Positions 41,955 through 50,405 of a stretch of DNA of 64,000 nucleotides are shown one piece after another; position 1 is the first letter of the stretch; the number at the start of each line of letters is the position of its first letter. The notes beneath the pieces were generated by a model, which had not been told where the DNA came from, did not search any database, and was given only the letters and a program-made list of their open reading frames with translations. The position numbers were made by a program, and so were the translations under genes. The DNA comes from JALZKA01 sp963701205 (lineage in GTDB: Bacteria > Actinomycetota > Thermoleophilia > Solirubrobacterales > 70-9): positions 1,984,001 to 2,048,000 of the forward strand of contig OY969575.1 of the NCBI GenBank assembly GCA_963701205.1, in the 5' to 3' direction.

Positions 41955-43061
41955 GTGCGAGACGGTGGATCTAGTCGGGAGGTGATTGCAGTTACGAGCG
42001 CAAACGAGCCACGTACCCCCGCCAATACAGCGGTAGCGGCGCGCCCAGTGGGCGCCGGGGGGCGACGACTGGCGGCAGCCTTTGACGCGGTTTCCGGAAT
42101 GCCGGCGCTGGCCGACGCCTGCGCTCACCTGATCGCCAAAGCGGAGTCTGGAAGCGCTGGAGTCAGCGATCTGATCGAGGCCGTCGAGTCGGACTCAGCG
42201 CTGGCCATTGCCGTGATGAGGGCCGCCAACAACGGCAACGGTCCGCGGGGCCGAAGTGGCGGCGTACCTGGGGCGGTGGAATCGCTGGGAAGCGACGCCT
42301 TGCTCGCGATCGCGAGGCAGTTGGAGACCTACGACTTGCTGGCTCCCCACGGCGCTGCGTCGCAGCGCTATGAGCATTTTCGCCGTCACGCGGTTGCCGT
42401 CGCGTGCGCCGCACGGCAAGTCGACGTGCTCGCCGGCCTCGACCAACAGGATGAGCTTGTCGTTGCCGCTCTGCTTCACGACGTGGGCAGGCTTGTCTTG
42501 TCCGACCTCTACGGGCCGGAGTTTGGCGCCGGTCACGACCCGAAGGAAGCGCCGGCGGACCGCCTGCGTCGAGAGCGCCTTTTCCTGGGGATCGATCACG
42601 CTCTGGTCGGTGCTGTGCTGATTCGCCGCTGGGGGCTTCCCGATGCGACTGCGGTGGCTGTGGAGCGCCATCACTCCGCCGACGCCACCGGACTCGCGGC
42701 GACCTTGAGGCTGGCGGATCTGGTTGTGCACCGATCCGCCGGTGCGGACGTTACCCCCGATTCGCTGCGCTCCGCCGCTTTGGCGCTGGACTTGGGTGAG
42801 GACGAGCTGCGCAAGCTGCTGTTCGAGTTCCCGACGGGCGTCGGCGAGCGGCGGCGGCAATCAGAACCCTGCCCGCTTTCGTCGCGCGAGGTCGAAGCAC
42901 TACGTGGATTGGCGGCGGGATTGGTCTATAAGCAGATCGCCAGTGAGCTGACGCTTTCCGTGTCAACCGTTCGCACGCACCTCCACAACGTCTACCGGAA
43001 GATCGGCGCCGTAGATCGTGCCCAGGCCGTCCTGATCGCCCGCGACCGCGGCTGGATCTAG
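41955..43061 (+). CDS. HDOD-domain protein fused to a LuxR-type helix-turn-helix
   Basis: Residues about 40-290 form an HDOD/HD-like domain (DLIEAVESDSALAIAVMRAA, QDELVVAALLHDVGRLVLSD, DATAVAVERHHSADATG). Residues about 305-368 are a LuxR/GerE HTH: PLSSREVEALRGLAAGLVYK and QIASELTLSVSTVRTHLHNV. So a signalling-type HDOD module is joined to a DNA-binding domain, without receiver. The start is uncertain: GTG 41955 or GTG 41982. A strong GGGAGGTGA at 41977-41985 has no in-frame start at the right distance; a TTG there opens only a 15-codon frame. Convergent with the NarL-like gene (13 bases apart). Signal and targets unknown. Confidence 0.82.
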   Translation: MRDGGSSREVIAVTSANEPRTPANTAVAARPVGAGGRRLAAAFDAVSGMPALADACAHLIAKAESGSAGVSDLIEAVESDSALAIAVMRAANNGNGPRGRSGGVPGAVESLGSDALLAIARQLETYDLLAPHGAASQRYEHFRRHAVAVACAARQVDVLAGLDQQDELVVAALLHDVGRLVLSDLYGPEFGAGHDPKEAPADRLRRERLFLGIDHALVGAVLIRRWGLPDATAVAVERHHSADATGLAATLRLADLVVHRSAGADVTPDSLRSAALALDLGEDELRKLLFEFPTGVGERRRQSEPCPLSSREVEALRGLAAGLVYKQIASELTLSVSTVRTHLHNVYRKIGAVDRAQAVLIARDRGWI

Positions 43062-43074
43062 GCGGCGGGGCCGG

Positions 43075-43683
43075 CTAGTCGATCAATCCGGCACGCATGC
43101 CGATCGCCACGGCATGGGTCCGGTCACGCGCTTCCAGCCGGGCCAGCATGCCTTTGCTGTGGGTGCGAATAGTCTCCGCCGAAAGGCCAAGTTGGTCAGC
43201 GATCACAGTTGTCGAAAGGCCATCGGCCAAGAGTTGCAGGATCTGCCGCTGACGGCGAGTCAGCCGCGACTCGGCCCCGCGGGCGGCTGGATCAACGAAA
43301 CGCCCGGAGTCGGCGGCCGTTTCAATGGCTTCGCGCAGTGCTTCGGGCGATGAGCTTTTCGCGACGTAGGCTGACGCACCGGCGTCGATCGCCGCGCTGG
43401 CTCCGTGCCGGCCGGGCCGTGTCGCGTGCGCGACGATCGCGGTGCCGGGCATCGCCTTGCGCAGGGCCCGGATCATCGCGGGGCCGATGAGCTCCCCATC
43501 GCGCCGCTGGCCGTCGAAGCCAACAACCGCAACGTCAAATGCGCCCGTGGCCGTCAAGACCTCCTGCGCGTCGCGCCAGGTGGATGCTTCCTCAACCTCA
43601 AAATGTCCATCAAGGATCCCGCGTACGCCCGCCCGAACCACGGGCTGGCCGTCCAAAACGAGGCATCGTCGATCACCGCTCAC
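43075..43683 (-). CDS. NarL-type response regulator with degenerate receiver domain
   Basis: A 202-residue protein with receiver fold and C-terminal LuxR HTH (RLTRRQRQILQLLADGLSTT then VIADQLGLSAETIRTHSKGM). The receiver lacks the usual phosphorylation site: beta-3 reads FDVAVVGFDGQRRD, with Gly at the position of the acceptor Asp (about residue 55), and the acid pocket is VLDGQPVVRAG rather than Asp-Asp. The Lys in ASAYVAKSSS remains. It is therefore probably not controlled by ordinary Asp phosphorylation. ATG 43683. Divergent from the Rrf2 gene. Upstream sequence shows no clear promoter. Confidence 0.85.
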   Translation of the reverse strand: MSGDRRCLVLDGQPVVRAGVRGILDGHFEVEEASTWRDAQEVLTATGAFDVAVVGFDGQRRDGELIGPAMIRALRKAMPGTAIVAHATRPGRHGASAAIDAGASAYVAKSSSPEALREAIETAADSGRFVDPAARGAESRLTRRQRQILQLLADGLSTTVIADQLGLSAETIRTHSKGMLARLEARDRTHAVAIGMRAGLID

Positions 43684-43835
43684 TCACACCCATCCTTGCT
43701 GGCCGGATAAACGCGCGTCCCCAACTTCCGACGACATCCCGTCCTCTCGGCGGCCGTGGCCATCCTAGTCCCCACGGCCGCGTCCGGCACGCGGCCATAC
43801 GCTTGGAGCGAACTTTTTCGTGTAGAAAGGTCAAG

Positions 43836-44237
43836 ATGATCTCGGTCACTTCCAAATCGCGGTACGCCGTCGTCGCGATGGCCGAACTGGCCCGGACCGG
43901 GGGCGAGCGCCCGGTTCCCATCGCACAGATCGCGGAACGACGCGATATGCCGGTCCAATTTCTTGAGCAACTGTTCTCGACCTTGCGCCGCGGAGGCCTC
44001 CTGCTGAGCCAGCGCGGGGTCAAGGGCGGCTACACGCTCGCACGTCCTCCCGGCGAGATCACCGTGCTTGAAGTCGTTCAAGTGCTTGACGGCCGAATCG
44101 GCGATGAGGCGCGGGAAGCGGGTGGCATCTGGGCCGAGGGCGTTGAGTCGCTTCGCGATGTCTTTCGGTCAACCACGATCGCCGATATCGCCCAGCGCGA
44201 GGAGTTTGAGTCCGGGGCCGGGACCTACCACATCTGA
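43836..44237 (+). CDS. Rrf2-family transcription regulator, cysteine-free (CymR-like)
   Basis: A 133-residue winged-helix regulator: MISVTSKSRYAVVAMAELAR (helix 1), PIAQIAERRDMPVQFLEQLF (HTH) and LRRGGLLLSQRGVKGGYTLA (wing) are Rrf2 signatures. It contains no Cys at all, so it cannot carry the IscR/NsrR Fe-S cluster. Its stop overlaps the cysK start (TGATG). In Bacillus the cluster-free Rrf2 protein CymR binds CysK to sense cysteine; the gene arrangement here suggests a similar CysK-linked regulator. ATG 43836 has AAAGG five bases upstream. The CymR assignment is inference from context and the missing Cys. Confidence 0.85.
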   Translation: MISVTSKSRYAVVAMAELARTGGERPVPIAQIAERRDMPVQFLEQLFSTLRRGGLLLSQRGVKGGYTLARPPGEITVLEVVQVLDGRIGDEAREAGGIWAEGVESLRDVFRSTTIADIAQREEFESGAGTYHI

Positions 44238-45187
44238 TGGCGCCGAACTCGAATCCCGCCAGCCCTCGGTTTATCGCCGAGGTCTCCGAGGCAATCGGAA
44301 ACACGCCGATGGCAAAGCTGCGGCGCATGGCGCCCGCTGCTGGCGCCGAGATCCTGGTCAAGCTGGAATACATGAACCCGGGCGGATCGGTCAAGGATCG
44401 AATCGGAGTCGCGATGATCGATGCGGCCGAGGCCGCCGACCTGATCGAGCGAGGCACCTCGATCATCGTCGAACCAACGAGCGGCAACACGGGTATCGCG
44501 CTTGCGATGGTCTGCGCCGCCCGCGGGTACGAACTTGTCTTGACCCTGCCTGAGGGGATGAGCCGCGAGCGGACAAAGCTGCTGCGTGCGTTCGGAGCTG
44601 AGGTCCATGAGACGCCGTCGCTGGGCGGGATGGGGGAGGCCATCGAACTTGCCCAGCAGTTTGTGAAGGATCGCGGCGGGTTCATGCCGCAGCAGTTTTC
44701 GAATCCCGCCAACCCGGATGTTCATCGGCGCACGACCGCGGAAGAGATCTGGCGGGATTGCGACGGACGGGTTGACGTCCTTGTCTGCGGTGTCGGGACG
44801 GGGGGGACGATCACGGGCGTTGGTCAGGTTTTGAAGGAGCGGTCCCCGGAGGTGGTTTGTATCGCGGTTGAGCCGGCGGGGTCTCCGATCCTGGGCGGTG
44901 GATCACCCGGTCCGCACAAGATCCAGGGGATCGGCGCCGGGTTCGTGCCGGAGGTCCTCGACCGTCAGGTGATTGACGAGACGATTGCGGTCACTGACGA
45001 GCGAGCGCTCGACGCGGCCCGTGAGGTCGCGGTCAAGGAGGGTTTGCTCGTTGGCATCTCAGCCGGGGCCGCGTTGGCGGCGTCGCTGGAGGTCGCCGCT
45101 CGACCTGAGCTTCAAGGTAAGCGGATCGTGACCATCGCCTGTGATGGCGGCGAGCGCTATATGTCGCTGCCCTTCTTTGCCGACTGA
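44237..45187 (+). CDS. cysK: Cysteine synthase (O-acetylserine sulfhydrylase)
   Basis: PLP enzyme forming cysteine from O-acetylserine and sulfide. The PLP Lys is in KLEYMNPGGSVKDRIGVAMI; the substrate loop is VEPTSGNTGIALAM and the phosphate-binding Gly-rich motif is VCGVGTGGTITGVGQ. 316 residues, normal. The start overlaps the Rrf2 stop. The 3' end overlaps the convergent receiver gene by 31 bases. cysE is encoded 5 kb downstream, so both last steps of cysteine synthesis lie in this window. Confidence 0.95.
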   Translation: MAPNSNPASPRFIAEVSEAIGNTPMAKLRRMAPAAGAEILVKLEYMNPGGSVKDRIGVAMIDAAEAADLIERGTSIIVEPTSGNTGIALAMVCAARGYELVLTLPEGMSRERTKLLRAFGAEVHETPSLGGMGEAIELAQQFVKDRGGFMPQQFSNPANPDVHRRTTAEEIWRDCDGRVDVLVCGVGTGGTITGVGQVLKERSPEVVCIAVEPAGSPILGGGSPGPHKIQGIGAGFVPEVLDRQVIDETIAVTDERALDAAREVAVKEGLLVGISAGAALAASLEVAARPELQGKRIVTIACDGGERYMSLPFFAD

Positions 45188-45585
45188 TTGTCCAGCGCGG
45201 AATCGACGCGCTCGAGCAGCAATTCGCGCGAACCGGTCTTGCGCAGGACCGCCACGGCGCCAAGCTCGAGCGCCTGCCGTTCGATGGACGGATGCTCGTG
45301 CCCGGTGAGCACCACGACTGCGGGGGATCGCGCATCCGACTCGCGCAGGGCCTCCAGGATCTCGAAACCGTTGGGGCTCGGCATCGATACGTCAAGTAGC
45401 AATATGTGGGGTTCGAGGTCTGAACACAACGTGATGACCTGTGTGGAGTCGGTCGTCGAGACCACGTTGCCGAAGCCGCCGTGTTCGAGGATGCGCACCA
45501 GGAGGCGCGCGCTCTGCTCGTCGTCGTCCGCGACGAGCGCCGTTGCATCCGCCCTCTGGATGGTTTCACTCACGCCCACAACCAT
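45157..45585 (-). CDS. Stand-alone receiver-domain response regulator
   Basis: A 142-residue protein with a receiver domain only. The acid pocket is TALVADDDEQSARLLVRIL, the phosphoacceptor is Asp65 in PHILLLDVSMPSPNGFEIL and the Lys is in GAVAVLRKTGSREL. There is no output domain, so it may act by protein-protein contact or as a phosphate sink. Starts: ATG 45585 or GTG 45573; the longer frame to 45699 overlaps the divergent sugar transferase. It overlaps the 3' end of cysK by 31 bases. No kinase is adjacent; sensor kinases lie at 47.4-50.4 kb. Confidence 0.85.
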   Translation of the reverse strand: MVVGVSETIQRADATALVADDDEQSARLLVRILEHGGFGNVVSTTDSTQVITLCSDLEPHILLLDVSMPSPNGFEILEALRESDARSPAVVVLTGHEHPSIERQALELGAVAVLRKTGSRELLLERVDSALDNQSAKKGSDI

Positions 45586-45630
45586 AGGAGGATCGGCCGC
45601 AGTACGGCGCCTAGAATCCGGCGCTGAAAC

Positions 45631-47025
45631 GTGGGCAGCTATTTCGGGATCGGTGGCGTTCGTGCCGGCTTGCGCCGGATGGCCGCCTACTTGCCGCAAT
45701 TGTCGGGAGCGCTCGCGGCCGGCCTCTTCGCTGGGGCCTTCGAGCCAGTTGACGGTTCCGCTGGCGCGGTCGTCCTCTCGGGTTACCTGATTGCTGGCTG
45801 GTACAGCGCCCGTGCGGACCGTTGGCGCTGGCTCCTGCCGATGGCGGGACTTCTATCCCGTGCCACCTTTCCGATCCTGGGCACCGCGGCGACGCTTGCC
45901 ATTGCGCTCGTGTTTGACGAGACGATCTCGGCCCTCGGGTTGCTGATTGCGGCGGCAGCAGGGTTGGCGGTTCTCATCCTGGCCGCTCGCTTGGTGGAGC
46001 CGAAGACCCGGATTCGGCTCGGCGTGATCGGTTCGCCCCGTCAGGCAATGCGCCTGCAGGAGGAGCTGTCCGGTGACCGGTCGGGAGGGTTCGAGGTTGC
46101 GGCGACGATCGTTCCCGACGACTGGGATTTCGATCCGGCCGCCCTTCAGGGCCCATACTTGAGCTCGCTCTCGGCAATCGGCAGGGCGATCGACGAGCGA
46201 GATCTGGAAGCGCTCGTGGTCACTCACGAGTTCACGCGGGAAGAGGTGGATAGCCGGCTCTATGCGGAGGTCATCACCAGACCTGTTCAGCTGATGGATC
46301 TCGCCGAGTTTCACGAGCATCGGTTCGGCTCGGTTCCCCTCGCCGAGATCGACTACGCCTGGTTCACCCGGTTGGCCGGGCGTCACTACAGACCGGTGGT
46401 GAGGGTTACAAAGCGCGCCGTGGACCTGCTGGTTGCCATCCCCGTTGGTCTGCTTTTGGCCGTTCCGGTCGCGATCCTTGCGCTTGCCGTGCGTCGCGAT
46501 GGAGGTCCCGCGATCTACCGCCAAGCGCGGATCGGCCAAGGTGGCACGGAGTTCCAGATTCTGAAGCTGCGCACGATGACCCACGATTCTGACCGGGTCA
46601 GCTCCTGGACGGAGGACGACGACGAGCGCATCACCGGGCTCGGCGCATTCCTGCGGCGCAGCCATCTGGACGAGGCCCCGCAGCTTTGGAATGTGATTCG
46701 GGGGGACATGAGCCTGGTGGGCCCGCGGCCCGAGCAGGGCTTCTACGTGGATGAGCTTTCCCGCGCCATTCCCTTCTACCCCCAGCGCCACCTGATAAAG
46801 CCCGGGATCACCGGTTGGGCGCAGGTCCGAGTGGGCTACGCCGGAAGCCTTGAAGGAACCACCTTCAAGCTCTGCAACGACCTGTACTACATGAAGCACC
46901 ATACGCTCTCACTTGACCTGGCGATCGGGCTCGAGACGCTGCGAACGCTCGTCGCCGATCGCCAGTATGTGGAGCCACCGTCCACCAGCCTGACGATGCT
47001 GGGCAAGGATGAGATCGCCGACTAG
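45631..47025 (+). CDS. Undecaprenyl-phosphate sugar phosphotransferase (priming transferase)
   Basis: Integral membrane enzyme that starts polysaccharide synthesis by moving a sugar phosphate onto undecaprenyl phosphate. The N-terminal 125 residues hold several hydrophobic segments, then a CoA-binding-like middle (RIRLGVIGSPRQAMRLQEEL), one further span (VDLLVAIPVGLLLAVPVAIL) and the catalytic bacterial sugar transferase domain: PAIYRQARIGQGGTEFQILK, KLRTMTHDSD, RRSHLDEAPQLWNVIRGDMS and LVGPRPEQGF. This is the WcaJ/WbaP-type layout. GTG 45631 or ATG 45679 could start it. Its stop overlaps the convergent receiver gene by three bases. The polymerase and glycosyltransferase genes are at 9-14 and 26 kb. 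Confidence 0.9.
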   Translation: MGSYFGIGGVRAGLRRMAAYLPQLSGALAAGLFAGAFEPVDGSAGAVVLSGYLIAGWYSARADRWRWLLPMAGLLSRATFPILGTAATLAIALVFDETISALGLLIAAAAGLAVLILAARLVEPKTRIRLGVIGSPRQAMRLQEELSGDRSGGFEVAATIVPDDWDFDPAALQGPYLSSLSAIGRAIDERDLEALVVTHEFTREEVDSRLYAEVITRPVQLMDLAEFHEHRFGSVPLAEIDYAWFTRLAGRHYRPVVRVTKRAVDLLVAIPVGLLLAVPVAILALAVRRDGGPAIYRQARIGQGGTEFQILKLRTMTHDSDRVSSWTEDDDERITGLGAFLRRSHLDEAPQLWNVIRGDMSLVGPRPEQGFYVDELSRAIPFYPQRHLIKPGITGWAQVRVGYAGSLEGTTFKLCNDLYYMKHHTLSLDLAIGLETLRTLVADRQYVEPPSTSLTMLGKDEIAD

Positions 47026-47387
47026 GTGTCGAGCAACTCCCGGAGCTTGGCATCCAGGTCGTCGATGCGAAACGGCTTGACCATGTAGGCGTCGGCACCG
47101 GCGCCCATCGCAACGCGGTGGTCAATCTCGGCCGCGTTTGCGGTCAGCATGATCACCGGAACTGACGCTGTCCGCTCGTCTGCTCGCAGCCGGGCGCAGA
47201 CCTCGTGCCCGGCCAGGCCGGGCATCCGGCCGTCGAGGATCGCGATGTCGGGCGGTGCTTCGAGCAGCGCCGCAATTGCCTGGTGGCCGTCGGTCACACC
47301 GACGACAACCCAGCCCCGGTGATGGAGCCGCTGGGTGAGCAGTCGGAGAATGTCGGGATCGTCGTCTGCAACCAGGACCGTTGGCAT
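47022..47387 (-). CDS. Stand-alone receiver-domain response regulator
   Basis: A 121-residue receiver-only protein: MPTVLVADDDPDILRLLTQR (acid pocket), DIAILDGRMPGLAGHEVCAR with acceptor Asp52, and GADAYMVKPFRIDDLDAKL with the conserved Lys. All phosphorylation residues are present. It is divergent from the sensor kinase gene at 47414, 26 bases between starts, so the two may form a signalling pair. It ends overlapping the convergent sugar transferase gene. Confidence 0.88.
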   Translation of the reverse strand: MPTVLVADDDPDILRLLTQRLHHRGWVVVGVTDGHQAIAALLEAPPDIAILDGRMPGLAGHEVCARLRADERTASVPVIMLTANAAEIDHRVAMGAGADAYMVKPFRIDDLDAKLRELLDT

Positions 47388-47413
47388 TCCGGCTGATCCT
47401 AGAGGCTGCGATC

Positions 47414-48862
47414 ATGCCCCTCGTGGAGCCAGAGGAAAAGTTGGCGGCGCCCGCGGGCACTGCTCAGGCGGACCCGGCGCCTGCCGCCGGAGCGTTTGCG
47501 GTCATCCGCGAGATCCTTCGCCTGCTGGCTGACGGCAGCGACGAAGATCGCGTTCGCTTCGGCGAGATGGGGATCTCCGTTGACCGCGCGGCTCGAATCG
47601 GCGGCTTGCAGGCGGTAGTCGTTACGGTGGTCGCAGTCCCGCTTTTGACGCTCGCGCCGCCAACGGATCCGCTCGGGGCCTGGGGCTGGCTGGTTACCGG
47701 GTTCCTGGGCGTCGTCGTCATGGCCATTGGCCTTGCATTGCTTCGGCGTCCGGCCGTCTCGTCCGCTTACTTGGCGATCGCATCCGCCGTGGTTTTGGGG
47801 GTAATCGGGGTGATGACCTGGCTTTGCGGCGGCTCAACGTCGCCGTTTCTGCCGCTGCTCGTTCTCTCGTCGATCAATTACGCGCCGCACCCGCGGGCCT
47901 CCCGGAGACTGCTGATCCTGCTGCTTTCGGCCGTTGCTTTCTCGCCACTTGCCTACGACGGCTGGAGCGACACCTACGCGGCGATGGCCGGCATGATCGT
48001 GATCGCGTCCATCGGCAGCAGCGTGACGATGATCTGGCTAAGCGCAAGGGTCGGCCGGTCCGCCGCTGGTCTCGTCGATGCGGCAGAGGATGCCGACGCA
48101 GCGCGGCGCAGTGCCGTGGATCTGGCGCGGCGCCTGCGTGAGTTGGACGAGGTCCGCGACCGTTTCATCACCACCGCCTCGCACGAGCTTCGAACGCCGC
48201 TGACGTCGATCCGGAGCTCGCTGGAAGCGCTGCTTGAATCGGAGGCTGGCGCCCCGACTCCAGACCAACGTGAATTCCTTGAGATTGCCGATCGCAACGC
48301 CGGCCGCCTCGGCGCGCTCGTTGATGACCTGTTGCTGCTCTCTCGCGCCAAGGCCGGGCACCTGACCCTGGATGTGGGCCTGCACGACCTCGGTGTCCTG
48401 GTCTTGCGTCTGAGTGAGGACCTGCGTCCACTTGCCCGTGAACGCGAGATCCAGATTGAGGTCGTATCGCCGCCGGGACTGGCCACGATCGTGGATCCGG
48501 TTCGGATCGAGCAGGCGGCCAGCAACCTGATCGCCAACGCCATCAAGTACTCAGGGGCTGGCGGCGCCGTCACCGTGCGGTCGGGGCGCGATGGCGACCA
48601 CGCGCTGGTCGAGGTGAGCGACAACGGCGTGGGTGTGCCCGCGGACGAATTGGGACACATCATGGAGCGCTTTGTTCGCGCGTCAACCGCGGGCGAAGTC
48701 GTCGGGACGGGCCTTGGGTTGGCGATCGCTCGCGAGATCGTCGAACTGCATGGCGGTCGTCTTGACGCCGTTTCTGAAGTTGGTGTCGGGTCTACCTTCA
48801 GCCTGCGTCTGCCGTTGGACGGAGTTCCCGATGAACCAGGTCCAGCAACTCCCGAGCCGTGA
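47414..48862 (+). CDS. Membrane sensor histidine kinase
   Basis: A 482-residue kinase with an N-terminal region of about five membrane segments (LQAVVVTVVAVPLLTLAPP, WGWLVTGFLGVVVMAIGLAL, YLAIASAVVLGVIGVMTWLC), a short coiled linker and the transmitter: FITTASHELRTPLTSIRSSL (phosphoacceptor His), ASNLIANAIKYSGAGGA (N box), VEVSDNGVGVPADELGHIME (G1) and VGTGLGLAIAREIVELHGG (G2). ATG 47414 is chosen over an upstream start at 47381 that would overlap the divergent receiver gene. Its last 65 bases overlap the convergent hybrid kinase gene. The signal is presumably membrane-associated; no periplasmic domain of size is seen. Confidence 0.9.
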   Translation: MPLVEPEEKLAAPAGTAQADPAPAAGAFAVIREILRLLADGSDEDRVRFGEMGISVDRAARIGGLQAVVVTVVAVPLLTLAPPTDPLGAWGWLVTGFLGVVVMAIGLALLRRPAVSSAYLAIASAVVLGVIGVMTWLCGGSTSPFLPLLVLSSINYAPHPRASRRLLILLLSAVAFSPLAYDGWSDTYAAMAGMIVIASIGSSVTMIWLSARVGRSAAGLVDAAEDADAARRSAVDLARRLRELDEVRDRFITTASHELRTPLTSIRSSLEALLESEAGAPTPDQREFLEIADRNAGRLGALVDDLLLLSRAKAGHLTLDVGLHDLGVLVLRLSEDLRPLAREREIQIEVVSPPGLATIVDPVRIEQAASNLIANAIKYSGAGGAVTVRSGRDGDHALVEVSDNGVGVPADELGHIMERFVRASTAGEVVGTGLGLAIAREIVELHGGRLDAVSEVGVGSTFSLRLPLDGVPDEPGPATPEP

Positions 48863-50360
48863 ACGGTTTGCGCAGCAGACTGAGGCTGAGCTCGTAGATC
48901 TCGCGTGACGGGATGACGTCCTCCGCGTACCCGGACATCAGCAGCACCGGTAGGTCAGGTCGCGCTGCGGCTGCGTGCTTTGCCACCTCGATTCCCGACG
49001 CCTCGGGCATGACCACGTCAGTCAGCACGAGATCGAAGTCATCGCCGCGACCGTTCAGCATGGCGATTGCCTCCTTGCCGTTGGCGCAGGCCGTCACCAC
49101 ATGGCCAGCTACCTCCAGAACCCGAACCGCCATGCGCCTGACGTAGTCGTCGTCCTCAACGACCAGGATCGACGCGGTTCTTCCTGGAATTGCCGCCTCC
49201 TCAGGATCGGGAGCGGCATCCGACTCGCCACGCCAGCGGGGGAAGTAGAGGTCAAAGGTCGTTCCGGACCCAAGCTCTGAGCGAACGTCGATATAGCCGC
49301 CGGCGCTACTGACGATTCCGTGGGCGGCCGCCAAACCGAGTCCACCGGTCTCGGAGTTGGACTTGGTCGTAAAGAACGGCTCGAAAATGCGCTCCATCTG
49401 GGCGGGACCGATTCCCGCGCCGGTGTCGGCCATCGAGACGCGCGCGTACTCGCCCTCGATCGATTCAGGGTGCGCCTCTGAAAACGCTTCATCGAGCGTG
49501 CAATTCGTGGTCTCAACCCTGAGCGTTCCCCCGTCCGGCATCGCTTCCCGTGCGTTGATTGCCAAGCCCGCGAGGGCTTGCTCTAGCTGGCCCGGGTCAG
49601 CCCTGATCGATGCGAGGTCGTCGTCGAGCTTGATCTCGAGGTCGATATCCGCGCCCAGCGTCCGACGCAGCAGCTTCTCGAGTTCGCGCACCACCTTGTT
49701 CAGGCTGATTACCCGCGGGTGCGACGACTCCCGACGACTGAAGATCAGAAGCTGGCGTGTGAGGGCAGCGCCGCGCTCTGCTGCCTGCTTGATTTCGCGC
49801 ATGTCCGCCCGGGCAAGGCTGTCATCTGGCAGGGCGTCGGTCACGAAGTCTGCGTAGTTCAAAACGACCGCGAGCAGGTTGTTGAAGTCGTGCGCGATTC
49901 CGCCCGCCAGCTTGCCCACGGCCTCAAGGCGCCGGCCGCGCTCGAGTTGAACGTCAAGGCGCAGGCGCCGGATCTCCTCGACGCGCCGATCCGTGACATC
50001 GGTCGCGATCCCGACGCCGCCATAGACCTTGCCCGATGAAGTCCTGAGCGGCTGGCTGCGAATCCACCATGTCCGCTCGTCGAAGCTCACCTCGTCGGCG
50101 CGGCTTTCTCCTGCGAGCGCCGATTGCAGGTGCGGCTCGATCCGAACGAAGAGCGCCGCCGGAACGAGATCGTGCAAGCGTTTCCCGATCGCACCGCCCG
50201 GGGTCGCTTCCATTCCTCCCATCTCGCCACCGGCTAGGAGCAACAAACGGAGCTGTCGGTCGAACGCGATGATCGTCGTCCCCGGCAAACTGCCAAGGAC
50301 GTTGGCCAGCAGCCGGTTCGGATCGTCTTCCGGTGGCTGCTCCGTTTCTTGCGCCGTCAT
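48798..50360 (-). CDS. Hybrid histidine kinase: PAS, kinase and C-terminal receiver
   Basis: A 520-residue cytoplasmic protein. Residues 10-125 are PAS-like (GSLPGTTIIAFDRQLRLLLL; VYGGVGIATDVTDRR). The transmitter has KLAGGIAHDFNNLLAVVLNY with His in the HisKA_4-type motif, LAGLAINAREAMPDGGTLRV (N box), SMADTGAGIGPAQMERIFEP and GGLGLAAAHGIVSSAGGYID. The C-terminal receiver has ILVVEDDDYVRRMAVRVLEV and DLVLTDVVMPEASGIEVAKH with its acceptor Asp, then LLRKPFTARELLDLV. ATG 50360. No membrane span. The N-terminus faces cysE divergently; the C-terminus overlaps the convergent kinase gene by 65 bases. Confidence 0.9.
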   Translation of the reverse strand: MTAQETEQPPEDDPNRLLANVLGSLPGTTIIAFDRQLRLLLLAGGEMGGMEATPGGAIGKRLHDLVPAALFVRIEPHLQSALAGESRADEVSFDERTWWIRSQPLRTSSGKVYGGVGIATDVTDRRVEEIRRLRLDVQLERGRRLEAVGKLAGGIAHDFNNLLAVVLNYADFVTDALPDDSLARADMREIKQAAERGAALTRQLLIFSRRESSHPRVISLNKVVRELEKLLRRTLGADIDLEIKLDDDLASIRADPGQLEQALAGLAINAREAMPDGGTLRVETTNCTLDEAFSEAHPESIEGEYARVSMADTGAGIGPAQMERIFEPFFTTKSNSETGGLGLAAAHGIVSSAGGYIDVRSELGSGTTFDLYFPRWRGESDAAPDPEEAAIPGRTASILVVEDDDYVRRMAVRVLEVAGHVVTACANGKEAIAMLNGRGDDFDLVLTDVVMPEASGIEVAKHAAAARPDLPVLLMSGYAEDVIPSREIYELSLSLLRKPFTARELLDLVHRELRPTADAG

Positions 50361-50405
50361 CGCCCCGCCGAAGTAAAGCACTCGGCTGGCGTAGCCTTAG
50401 GGCCG

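Noticed and set aside
41986..42033. Short frame after the strong GGGAGGTGA
   Set aside because: Only 15 codons from a TTG and inside the HDOD gene; it could be a leader peptide but nothing beyond the Shine-Dalgarno supports it.
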